Source: Faecalibacter sp. LW9 (GTDB taxonomy: Bacteria > Bacteroidota > Bacteroidia > Flavobacteriales > Weeksellaceae). Taken from it: a DNA stretch of 64,000 nt. The translations under genes and the position numbers were made by a program. The notes beneath the pieces are model-generated. The model saw nothing but the letters and a program-made list of their open reading frames with translations, ran no database searches and was not told the origin of the DNA. This document shows positions 1 through 7,315 of the stretch, in pieces (within the stretch, counting starts at the first letter, position 1; every line of letters begins with the position of its first letter). Where the stretch lies: the NCBI RefSeq assembly GCF_034661295.1, contig NZ_CP141062.1, forward strand, positions 1,054,001-1,118,000. Direction: 5' to 3'.

Positions 1-745
1 CAGTTGCATATTGCATTACATAACGACCAGTTGCAGTAGATCCTGTAAAGGCAGCCTTAGAAATTTTAGGGTTGGTTACTAATGGTCGTCCTAATTCAGA
101 ACCAAATCCATTCACTACATTTACTACACCTGGAGGCAATATATCTCCAATAATTTCCATTAAAAACATGATTGAAATTGGAGTAGACTCTGCAGGTTTA
201 AGAACAACACAGTTACCCGCCGCTAATGCTGGAGCCAATTTCCAAACAGCCATTAAAATTGGGAAGTTCCATGGGATAATCTGAGCTACCACTCCAATAG
301 GTTCATACACAATGATAGAGACCGTATCTTTATCCAATTCATTTAAAGACCCTTCTTCTGCACGAATTACTGAAGCAAAGTATCTAAAATGATCAATAGC
401 TAAAGGAATATCTGCATTTAAAGTTTCTCGAACAGGTTTACCATTGTCGTAAGTTTCAACTGCTGCAATATCTTGAAGATGTTGCTCCATTCGATCTGCA
501 ATTTTGTTTAACAAAAGACTTCTTTCTGTAGGAGATGTTTTACTCCATGTTTGGAAGGCTGAGTAGGCTGCATCTACCGCAAGGGTTAAATCTTCTTCTG
601 AAGAATGAGCAGCTTTTGAAAATACTTTTCCTGTTAGAGGTGTGATTACATCAAAGTACTTTCCATTTGTTGGTGCGGTAAATTTACCATTGATATAATT
701 ATCATATCTCTCTTTTAGTTGTGGAAGGTTTACTAAGTTTCCCAT
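1..745 (-). CDS. Aldehyde dehydrogenase, N-terminal part (cut by window edge)
   Basis: This NAD(P)-dependent aldehyde dehydrogenase would oxidise an aldehyde to the carboxylic acid in the cytoplasm. About 248 residues are present. The start is the ATG at 745 on the minus strand, giving MGNLVNLPQLKERYDNY; the usual family length is near 500, so the C-terminal half with the catalytic Cys lies outside the window. Visible family motifs are the PWNFP segment of the coenzyme-binding region, 'KPAE' and the 'FTGST' loop. The long N-terminal arm and the 'YINGKF' opening resemble the broad-specificity acetaldehyde or betaine-aldehyde type, but the substrate cannot be told from this part. It is transcribed away from ssrA and the two share a short AT-rich spacer. 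Confidence 0.9.
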   Translation of the reverse strand, partial: MGNLVNLPQLKERYDNYINGKFTAPTNGKYFDVITPLTGKVFSKAAHSSEEDLTLAVDAAYSAFQTWSKTSPTERSLLLNKIADRMEQHLQDIAAVETYDNGKPVRETLNADIPLAIDHFRYFASVIRAEEGSLNELDKDTVSIIVYEPIGVVAQIIPWNFPILMAVWKLAPALAAGNCVVLKPAESTPISIMFLMEIIGDILPPGVVNVVNGFGSELGRPLVTNPKISKAAFTGSTATGRYVMQYAT

Positions 746-844
746 AATTGTTTGTAATTTAGTATTTTAAAAACATTTAAATTTAATATTTAATATCTAT
801 AAAATATGTTTACAAAAAGTTAATTAACATTGGTATAAAATTTG

Positions 845-852
845 TAAGTTTG
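845..852 (+). promoter_or_regulatory. -7 promoter element of ssrA
   Basis: TAAGTTTG fits the Bacteroidota -7 consensus TAnnTTTG and lies about 33 bases before the mature tmRNA 5' end, leaving a short leader for 5' processing. No clear -33 TTTG is seen at the usual 19-base spacing. Confidence 0.5.
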
Positions 853-885
853 TCGTGGTTTGATGAAACTCAAATCAACTTATAT

Positions 886-1278
886 GGGGCTGACTGGTTT
901 TGACAGCAAGTCCAATGTGTAAGTAAGCATGCAGTGACATGTTGTGTACTCACTTTAATCAGGCACTTCGACTTTTTAACTGGCAACGAAGAGTACGCTT
1001 TAGCTGCATAATCCGAATTATAGTAGGATACGCCACGTCTATACAAGGTATAGAAGCTGAATATCCCTCAGAAGCCTTGACTTACGGCGTCTGATCAAGG
1101 GATACGGGAAAGTAAGAATAGGAACCCTAGTGCATCGGATGGGTTCCGAGATTTTAGATGATAAGCGGATGACAGAGTGTTTGTTCTCAGGATTCCGTCG
1201 AAAATTAAGAACAAACTAAGCATGTAGAAAGCTTATGTGTTGCTTGTTTGGACGCGGGTTCGAATCCCGCCAGCTCCA
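886..1278 (+). ncRNA. ssrA: Transfer-messenger RNA (tmRNA)
   Basis: tmRNA rescues ribosomes stalled on broken mRNAs and tags the product for proteolysis. The 5' end GGGGCTG pairs with CAGCTCC at 1271-1277 to make the seven-pair acceptor stem, and the T-arm sequence GGTTCGAATCCC precedes it. The tag reading frame at 982-1011 (GGC AAC GAA GAG TAC GCT TTA GCT GCA TAA) encodes GNEEYALAA, ending in the usual ALAA degron. Only ACT follows the acceptor stem, so the CCA end is not fully encoded and must be completed after transcription. The 3' end is also the insertion site of the downstream island, which leaves the gene product intact. Confidence 0.96.
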
Positions 1279-1279
1279 C
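1257..1279 (+). repeat. Left attachment-site core (att) in the ssrA 3' end
   Basis: These 23 bases, the T-arm and acceptor strand of tmRNA from GGTTCG to CTCCAC, recur exactly and in the same orientation at 13585-13607. A duplicated tRNA or tmRNA 3' end with an integrase gene just inside is the classic footprint of site-specific integration. Confidence 0.9.
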
Positions 1280-1301
1280 TTTTTAATGGTTATTTAACCA
1301 C

Positions 1302-1337
1302 AAAAAGCCTTATTTCAACGGAAATAGGGCTTTTTTT
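1302..1337 (+). terminator. Terminator after ssrA
   Basis: GCCTTATTTC and GAAATAGGGC pair around an AACG loop and are followed by seven T. It lies inside the island, so the element supplies ssrA with a new terminator; the probable original one is at 13618-13648. Confidence 0.85.
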
Positions 1338-1382
1338 ATGCCTTTTTATGTGTAATTGTGCACAACTAAACACATAAATAGA

Positions 1383-1428
1383 GAGACCCTATCGAGACCC
1401 TAAATTACGACTAAAATTAGGGTCTCGG
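1383..1428. repeat. Candidate integrase arm-binding repeats, left end
   Basis: GAGACCCTA at 1383-1391, GAGACCCTAA at 1394-1403 and its inverse TTAGGGTCTC at 1417-1426 cluster about 100 bases inside the left att core. The same word, CCGAGACCCTAA, occurs inside the right border at 13526-13537. Repeats of this kind near both ends are typical of integrase or directionality-factor sites; the assignment is by position only. Confidence 0.55.
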
Positions 1429-1602
1429 CAAATTCATGAAATCCTTTATACAAAAGGGATGTAGAAGAGTTTAATAACCTATTTTATAACTGTTTTATAG
1501 GCTGTATTAATAGCTGTTACGATAACCTATACAACATTCGAACATCTTGATTCTCATTCAAAAACCAATTAAATTTTTATTAACCATTAAAATTTGAATC
1601 AG

Positions 1603-1950
1603 ATGAAACAAGATTTAAAACTTCACATTTACCCAAGAAGTGCCAAAGCCAATAAACAAGGGTTTTATCCTATTTATGTGCGCATTACATTAAATGGGAA
1701 GCGTTGGGAATTCAGTACTAAAAAGTTTATCAATCCTAAAATATGGGATGCTAAAAACGCTAAAATCAAGTCTACTGTAACTGAAGCTAGTTCAATTAAT
1801 AATTATCTCAATCAAATCAAAACACACATCACAACCAACCTCTCAGCTTCCGAAATCGAAAAGTATTACACCGAACGTGTCCGATCTCGCCTTCGACAGA
1901 TGATGAATGTGCTTTCTGTTCCTGCGGATAGGAAGGATAAGAGAAATTAA
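1603..1950 (+). pseudogene. Truncated tyrosine integrase (N-terminal arm-binding domain only)
   Basis: Residues 1-85 (from the ATG at 1603, MKQDLKLHIYPRS) match the N-terminal arm-type DNA-binding domain of Bacteroidota phage-type integrases: a small beta-sheet with 'YPIYVRITLNGKRWEFSTK' and 'INPKIWD'. The core-binding and catalytic domains (R..H-R-Y residues, about 300 aa more) are missing. From about residue 86 the frame runs into an unrelated Arg-rich tail (ERVRSRLRQMMNVLSVPADRKDKRN) with a different base composition, as if a deletion joined it to another gene's end. Its place next to the att core suggests it was the element's own integrase. It cannot catalyse recombination in this state. 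Confidence 0.75.
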
Positions 1951-2002
1951 ATACAATATATCTTTTCAATAAATTATTATATTCGTGTAAAGTATTTGTA
2001 TT

Positions 2003-2629
2003 ATGAAAACTTTCATTTTAGATATCATTTCAAAAATAACTTCATATTCTAAAGAGTTAGATGATAAATCTTTGATTATAAATAAAAAATGGATATTAGT
2101 AGATGAATCAAACGAAAAATCCTCGTTTATTTTTAGAGAAAATAATCAATTATTAATATCTGAAAATGGAATTATTCAAAAATCAAGTTGGGATTATATA
2201 ACAAATGATTTGGTTTCATTAGAAATTAAGAAAATAAACTACCTTTTTACACCTTCATTTTTAGATGAAAACCTGTTTATTTTAAAATTAGATGGAAGAA
2301 ATGAATATGTAGTATTCATTAATGAAAATAAAGTTCAGGGAATTATTAATTCTCTTCAACAAATTAATGATTTTATAGATTATAAATACATTAAAAATAA
2401 TACTAGTGAAAAATCCTTTAAGAATGAAAATATTGTACGTCCAGATTTTTATTTAAATACTATTAATACGTTAGATGGAATTCAGTTAAATATAAAAACG
2501 AAATTATCTATAGGATATACTATAGGTGATAAAGTTTTTATTAATGATAAACCAGCCCCAACAGGAAAATATAAATTAGGATGGTTAGACTATTTATACG
2601 TAAAGGATGGTGAAATTTGTAGCTTGTAA
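2003..2629 (+). CDS. Hypothetical protein with C-terminal 'APxGKYxLG' domain
   Basis: I do not recognise the N-terminal 150 residues of this 208-residue cytoplasmic-looking protein; no signal peptide or membrane segment is seen. Alternating hydrophobic residues (WILVDESNEKSSFIF, YVVFINENKV) suggest beta-rich folding. The last 50 or so residues align with the end of the J-domain protein encoded at 2880-3680: both have T..G, G..VF, K.AP.GKY.LG.L and VKDG in the same order. The gene is very AT-rich and lies between the integrase remnant and the J-domain gene, all on the plus strand, with 250 non-coding bases between it and the latter. The two products may act together, but that is inference from the shared domain. 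Confidence 0.7.
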   Translation: MKTFILDIISKITSYSKELDDKSLIINKKWILVDESNEKSSFIFRENNQLLISENGIIQKSSWDYITNDLVSLEIKKINYLFTPSFLDENLFILKLDGRNEYVVFINENKVQGIINSLQQINDFIDYKYIKNNTSEKSFKNENIVRPDFYLNTINTLDGIQLNIKTKLSIGYTIGDKVFINDKPAPTGKYKLGWLDYLYVKDGEICSL

Positions 2630-2879
2630 TTCTGAAATATTAATCACAACTATTATAAATTCTGATTAAAAATATACAATTAATAAAGTTGCCAAAATAT
2701 CACTAGATTTTTTTTTGCTGAAAGTGATATTAAAGAAAAACCTATTTTTTGTAAATTATAAAATTCTTATGTTAACGATTCCAACAATCAACTAAAAATA
2801 TAAGTTATTAAGTATCATAAATATTCATTTTAATTTGCCAAATTCCTAAACTGTAAACCTGTAATTAAAACGCTACTTA

Positions 2880-3680
2880 ATGAAAGACTATTATTATATT
2901 TTAGGTGTAAAACCAAATGCATCTAATGAAGAAATTAAAAAAGCATTTCGCAAACTATCATTAAAATTTCATCCTGACAAAAATGATGGTGATCTATTTT
3001 TTCAAGAAAGGTTTAAAGATATTCAAGAAGCATATGAAATATTAAGTGATTTAAATAAAAGAGAAGAATTTGATATTAAACTAAACGCTTTAAACCAACA
3101 AAATATAGGAAGCAATTTTAATCCTGAAATAATTTTGTTCAATGTGAATAAAAAAAGTTGTCAATACAATGATGAAATAACATTTACTTGGAAAACCATT
3201 AATTCTAATCTTGTAAAAATTTCTCCTTTTGGTGCGGTTGAGCCAATTGGACAAAAACGATTTATTGTAAAAAATTTTAAAAAACCATACTTAAATTTCG
3301 AAATTACTGCAATAAACACTAATATTAACCGTCAAATCTCTTCAAACGTTACTGTAAAGAATAATACATATTTTGAATTATATGAACATTTTAAAACAGT
3401 GATTAAGAACGAAGAGAAATTTAAATTTGAAAATTCAAATTCTTACAATAAACAACAATATTCAAGTAACAAACAACAGAATTCAAGCAAACCTTCAAAT
3501 GAATATGACCATACAAAAAATTATGTAAAATATCCTACTTCAAAAGGATTAATTGAAATCGAACCTTGTATTAATTTTAAAGGAATGTATGTTTTTCTTG
3601 ATAAAAAACTTGCGCCTGATGGAAAGTATAATCTTGGTTTTTTAATGAATGTTAAAGTAAAAGATGGAAAAGCACTATAA
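2880..3680 (+). CDS. J-domain (DnaJ-like) protein with Ig-like middle and 'APxGKYxLG' tail
   Basis: Residues 1-68 form a J domain with the HPD motif ([10 protein letters not shown]) needed to stimulate Hsp70 ATPase. There is no G/F region, zinc finger or DnaJ client domain, so this is not the housekeeping DnaJ. Residues about 80-155 look like a beta-sandwich ([27 protein letters not shown]) of the Ig-like kind seen in J proteins where it follows the HPD module. A Gln/Asn/Ser-rich linker follows, then a tail of about 50 residues shared with the upstream 208-residue protein. The likely role is recruiting DnaK to a specific target, perhaps an accessory or defence complex. The target is unknown. 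Confidence 0.85.
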   Translation: MKDYYYILGVKPNASNEEIKKAFRKLSLKFHPDKNDGDLFFQERFKDIQEAYEILSDLNKREEFDIKLNALNQQNIGSNFNPEIILFNVNKKSCQYNDEITFTWKTINSNLVKISPFGAVEPIGQKRFIVKNFKKPYLNFEITAINTNINRQISSNVTVKNNTYFELYEHFKTVIKNEEKFKFENSNSYNKQQYSSNKQQNSSKPSNEYDHTKNYVKYPTSKGLIEIEPCINFKGMYVFLDKKLAPDGKYNLGFLMNVKVKDGKAL

Positions 3681-3791
3681 CTTTAATTTTACTAAATTTA
3701 GACTGAATCATTTAACAAACTCAGAATTAATCCAACTTTTATCCTTTATTTCCCCTTGAAAAATAGCATTTCTAAATTAAAATATCATCCC

Positions 3792-3820
3792 AAGGAGAAC
3801 ACACAGTTCTCCTTTTTTTT
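3792..3820 (+). terminator. Terminator
   Basis: AAGGAGAAC and GTTCTCCTT pair around ACACA, followed by T8 in all. It lies about 110 bases after the J-domain gene stop. Confidence 0.85.
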
Positions 3821-3864
3821 GATATAGACTCTCAGAACTTCAAAAAAATTATGATATTAAATAT

Positions 3865-3896
3865 AAAAACCTCAACTCCCCAGTTGAGGTTTTTTT
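3865..3896. terminator. Bidirectional terminator
   Basis: AAAAACCTCAACT and AGTTGAGGTTTTT pair around four C. With the hairpins at 3792 and 3976 it makes three stem-loops in a row before the Fic gene. Confidence 0.8.
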
Positions 3897-3975
3897 ATGC
3901 TTTAAAGTTATTATACTTTCATTTCAGAGTCATAAATTAAGCCAATATTGAAATTTTTAAAGTAGGATATAAAAA

Positions 3976-4016
3976 TAAAAAATGCGAGATTATCGCAAAA
4001 TCTCGCATTTTTTACT
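3976..4016. repeat. Twin hairpin, upstream copy
   Basis: Arms TAAAAAATGCGAGAT (3976-3990) and ATCTCGCATTTTTTACT (4000-4016) enclose a 9-base loop. The arms are identical to those at 5333-5373 after the Fic gene; only the loop differs (TATCGCAAA here, TTTTCAATA there). A-runs and T-runs on the two sides would let it terminate in both directions. Confidence 0.85.
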
Positions 4017-4023
4017 ATTTTTG
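4016..4023 (+). promoter_or_regulatory. -7 promoter element of the Fic gene
   Basis: TATTTTTG fits TAnnTTTG. It begins on the last base of the upstream twin hairpin and ends 17 bases before the Fic ATG, giving a very short leader. Confidence 0.55.
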
Positions 4024-4039
4024 ATATAAACCAAATCAA

Positions 4040-5335
4040 ATGGAAAAAGCACCAATTATAAATGTAAATACACCTGAGATACTGACTTTATCCGTTCAGA
4101 TGCAGACATCTGGTGAATTATCAAGTATTCAAGATGAATATTTATATTGGGATAAAGTCAAATACAAGTCAAAACAAGAAGATAAGATTAATGCGTGGGC
4201 TGCAATTAAATTACAGCGATTGATTAATTCTAAATTCATACAATTTGGACAATACAATTTTTCTTATCCAACGACTGATTTTATCCAACGTGCGCTTCAT
4301 CAATTTGATCTACATGCTGGTGGTACTTTGACAAGTAATATAGGAATTGCAGAAACCGATAAATCAAAATTTATGATTAGCTCCATTATCGAAGAGTCTA
4401 TTAACAGTAGTCAGATGGAAGGAGCAAGTACAACTCGTAAAAAAGCGAAAGAAATGATTCAAAAGGCAAAAAAACCACAGAATCATTCCGAGTTGATGAT
4501 TATGAATAATTACATTACGATGCAACATATCGTAAAAATTAAAAACGAAGATTTATCAGTTGAAAAATTATTAGAAATTCACCGTTTAATTTCAAAAGGC
4601 ACTTTGGAGGATGTACAAGATGAAGGATGCTTTAGATCTAACGATGATATTTTTGTTGCAAACGTAATGAAAGGAGAAGTCGTTCATCAGCCTCCGAAAC
4701 AAGCTGAGCTAAAGGATTTAATTAACGATTTAATTGATTTTTTTAATACAGATACCAAAGATTTTATTCATCCTGTGATCAAAGGTTGTATCATCCATTT
4801 TATGATCGGTTGGATTCACCCTTTTGCAGATGGAAACGGTAGAACGGCTCGTGCATTGTTTTATTGGTACATGTTAAAAAATGGATATTGGCTGACAGAA
4901 TATTTATCAATTTCTAAAGTAATTAAAGAAACAAAAGTGCAATACGAAAAAGCATACTTGTATACAGAAATTGATGGAAACGATTTAGGGTATTTTATCA
5001 CATATCATTTAAAAACAATGATTAAGGCTTATGATGATTTAAAAGCCTACATCAATAAAAAACAAAATGAGGTAATACAAGCTGCTAAATTTATAAAGTT
5101 AGATGGTGTAAATGATCGTATGGCTCAAATAATCAAAATTATAAATGATGATCCAGATCGTGTATTTAATAGTAAAGAAGTAGAAAACAGATTTAAAATT
5201 TCAAATTTTACAGCACGTCAAGATTTAAAAGCCCTTGTGTCACTCGGATTTATGCAAGAAATTCATGTAAACAAGAAAAAAATTAATTACATTAAATCGG
5301 AACAATTTGATAAATTAGTAAAAGCCATAAAGTAA
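4040..5335 (+). CDS. Fic family protein with inhibitory helix and winged-helix C-terminus
   Basis: Fic enzymes transfer AMP, or another nucleotide part, to hydroxyl side chains of target proteins. The catalytic motif HPFADGNGR is complete. An N-terminal inhibitory motif S-S-Q-M-E-G (SxxxEG, about residue 136) marks an autoinhibited class II Fic. The first 110 residues match the Fic_N region, and the last 70 (NSKEVENRFKISNFTARQDLKALVSLGFM) form a winged helix likely to bind DNA or nucleic acid. The length of 431 aa is a little above the usual 370. There is no antitoxin gene, consistent with internal inhibition. The stop codon TAA is the first three bases of the downstream twin hairpin. Confidence 0.93.
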   Translation: MEKAPIINVNTPEILTLSVQMQTSGELSSIQDEYLYWDKVKYKSKQEDKINAWAAIKLQRLINSKFIQFGQYNFSYPTTDFIQRALHQFDLHAGGTLTSNIGIAETDKSKFMISSIIEESINSSQMEGASTTRKKAKEMIQKAKKPQNHSELMIMNNYITMQHIVKIKNEDLSVEKLLEIHRLISKGTLEDVQDEGCFRSNDDIFVANVMKGEVVHQPPKQAELKDLINDLIDFFNTDTKDFIHPVIKGCIIHFMIGWIHPFADGNGRTARALFYWYMLKNGYWLTEYLSISKVIKETKVQYEKAYLYTEIDGNDLGYFITYHLKTMIKAYDDLKAYINKKQNEVIQAAKFIKLDGVNDRMAQIIKIINDDPDRVFNSKEVENRFKISNFTARQDLKALVSLGFMQEIHVNKKKINYIKSEQFDKLVKAIK

Positions 5336-5373
5336 AAAATGCGAGATTTTTCAATAATCTCGCATTTTTTACT
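5333..5373. repeat. Twin hairpin, downstream copy
   Basis: This has the same arms as 3976-4016 with a different 9-base loop. It doubles as the terminator of the Fic gene and overlaps its stop codon. Confidence 0.85.
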
Positions 5374-5377
5374 TTTA

Positions 5378-5512
5378 GTTTATTAGAACCACATCTGCCA
5401 ACCCTCTCCAAAAAATCCATACCGAACCCAACAAACAATAATTCAATACATCTCAAACGTTTCGGAAGTAAAACCCATCCAACAGCGTATAACATGTATA
5501 TACGCAATACCT
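5378..5512. other. Composition-shifted non-coding segment
   Basis: This stretch is richer in C on the plus strand than anything around it and contains an imperfect hairpin GCGTATA (5485-5491) / TATACGC (5499-5505). A 71-codon minus-strand frame crosses it but has no recognisable protein features. It may be the residue of another insertion; nothing else is visible between the Fic gene and 5620. Confidence 0.35.
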
Positions 5513-5623
5513 TATATAGAACTATTTATAAAAAAGGATAATAAGATAAACGGTTTAAATTATTTATAATACACTTAAGGAATTACAATTGAACCTATTA
5601 AAAAACAATAAATTAAATTTTAA

Positions 5624-5655
5624 CAATACATGTATTGTGAATTGATGTATATTTG
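5624..5655 (+). promoter_or_regulatory. Promoter with palindromic operator candidate
   Basis: CAATACATGTATTG (5624-5637) is a perfect 14-base palindrome. It lies 10 bases before TATATTTG (5648-5655), a good TAnnTTTG -7 box for the gene starting at 5700. A bound dimer there would occlude the promoter. Confidence 0.5.
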
Positions 5656-5699
5656 TGCGTATATTGTATATTGAAAAAATAGCTAGCCCATCAAAATTT

Positions 5700-7232
5700 A
5701 TGAGCAAATTTTTCTATTATTTAGTCATAGTATTCACATTTTCATTTCAAGTTGTTCTTTCACAAGATAAAAATAAAGAGTATTTAAAAGAATATAAATC
5801 ATTTTATGGAGGCGATAAATCTTATAATGAAAAGATTAGAATTGGTGATTCATTAAGATTACATGCTGAAAATCCCTATCAAGCAATATATTCTAACCTT
5901 TATCTTTCATTAGCTTATATAAATAATAATGTTCATGATAAATCCATTCAATATATCTATGATTCATATAATCTAGCGGATGAAAATCATTTGAACGAAG
6001 AAAAAGTGATCTGCCTTACTCATTTAAAAGATGTATATAAAAGATTGAATTTAGAAGAAAAAAGGAAAGAGATTATAAATCGTCTAGCAAACGAAATAGA
6101 GTTCTTAGATAAAAATGCTGTTTATTACACAACAAAAGCAATAAATTTAATTGATTTAGGAAGTACAACTTCATCTAACCCTAAAAAAGCCATTGAATAT
6201 TATCAAGAAGCTATGACACTTCTTGAGTCAAATAAAATAAAATCAAGCGCCTACTTAACAGCTATGAATTCATTGGGTGGGATCTATCATGATCAAAATG
6301 AATTTAAACGGGCAGAATCTGTATTCCATAAACTTCTTGATAAAAACAAGAATGAATTCAATAACTTAAATTTATACCAAGTCATTGGAAATTTAAATCT
6401 AGCTTACATTTATATTAAATTGAATAGCCTAGATTTAGCAAATAAACATCTTCAAATAAGTTCAGATTTAATTGCAAATGATCAAAGTTTAGATGTTTAT
6501 AAAGAATGGCTAAATATGATTCAGAGCGATTATTTTAAAGCAATTAATGCTGAGAATGAAGAGTTGGAAATCAACAGAGAAATTATACAAGAAAATGAAA
6601 TTGTAAACAAAAATAAGGCAGTTGCCATTGAAAAGGTTATTGAAAATGATGAACTAATACATCCTAATAACGTACAAAATAAACCATTTGAAAATAAAAA
6701 TAAATATTATCTGTATGTAATTCTTCTAACTTCTATAATAGTAATTTTAATAGGCGCTATCCTAAAGGATAAAAAATCAAATAAAGTGCTTCATACTAAA
6801 GAAACGAACGATGAAGATAATCCGACTAAGGAATTAAATACTATAGGTGATCAAATGAAAATAACGAAAGAAAAAGAACAGGAAATTTTAAAATCTTTAA
6901 ATTCATTTGAAAAGGGTAAACAATTTACACAAAAAAACTTTTCGTTATCAAAATTGGGTATAATTTTAAACACAAATACGAAGTATGTAAATTATATTTT
7001 AAAGAAATATAAAAATGAAAGTTATCCTGAATACATCAATAGATTAAGAATTGAATATGTAATCCAACGATTAAATAATGAACCAGAAATGTCAAATTAT
7101 AAAATAGATCATATTGCTCAGCTTGCAGGTTATAGTTCGGTTTCTAATTTTTTACGCAATTTTAAAAAAATAACCCATCAATTACCATCAGAATATTTAG
7201 AAAAATTAAGAAATACATATAGTAATAAATAA
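5700..7232 (+). CDS. Membrane-anchored TPR protein with AraC-type DNA-binding domain
   Basis: The start is taken at the ATG at 5700, which opens a clean signal peptide (MSKFFYYLVIVFTFSFQVVLSQ); a GTG 45 bases upstream would add an unlikely polar extension. Residues about 40-290 form TPR-like helical repeats that would sit in the periplasm. A single membrane span (YYLYVILLTSIIVILIGAIL) follows, and the last 100 residues are a cytoplasmic AraC-type double helix-turn-helix ending 'IAQLAGYSSVSNFLRNFKKITHQLPSEYL'. This is a one-piece sensor and regulator type common in Bacteroidota. The adjacent divergent or tandem secreted-protein genes are plausible targets; the ligand is unknown. Confidence 0.85.
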   Translation: MSKFFYYLVIVFTFSFQVVLSQDKNKEYLKEYKSFYGGDKSYNEKIRIGDSLRLHAENPYQAIYSNLYLSLAYINNNVHDKSIQYIYDSYNLADENHLNEEKVICLTHLKDVYKRLNLEEKRKEIINRLANEIEFLDKNAVYYTTKAINLIDLGSTTSSNPKKAIEYYQEAMTLLESNKIKSSAYLTAMNSLGGIYHDQNEFKRAESVFHKLLDKNKNEFNNLNLYQVIGNLNLAYIYIKLNSLDLANKHLQISSDLIANDQSLDVYKEWLNMIQSDYFKAINAENEELEINREIIQENEIVNKNKAVAIEKVIENDELIHPNNVQNKPFENKNKYYLYVILLTSIIVILIGAILKDKKSNKVLHTKETNDEDNPTKELNTIGDQMKITKEKEQEILKSLNSFEKGKQFTQKNFSLSKLGIILNTNTKYVNYILKKYKNESYPEYINRLRIEYVIQRLNNEPEMSNYKIDHIAQLAGYSSVSNFLRNFKKITHQLPSEYLEKLRNTYSNK

Positions 7233-7265
7233 AAACCTATTGAAAATTTCAATAGGTTTTTTTTA
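7232..7265. terminator. Terminator after the TPR/AraC gene
   Basis: AAAACCTATTGAAA pairs with TTTCAATAGGTTTT and is followed by a long T-run. It may also serve the converging gene at 7316-8527. Confidence 0.85.
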
Positions 7266-7315
7266 AAAATATGATTTGAAAAAGCTTTAGGTTTTCACCA
7301 GGTTTAGTTGAAATA

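Noticed and set aside
5292-5507. 71-codon minus-strand frame after the Fic gene
   Set aside because: It overlaps the Fic 3' end and the twin hairpin, has no domain or signal pattern I trust, and no suitable promoter. It was treated as a chance frame in a segment of odd composition.
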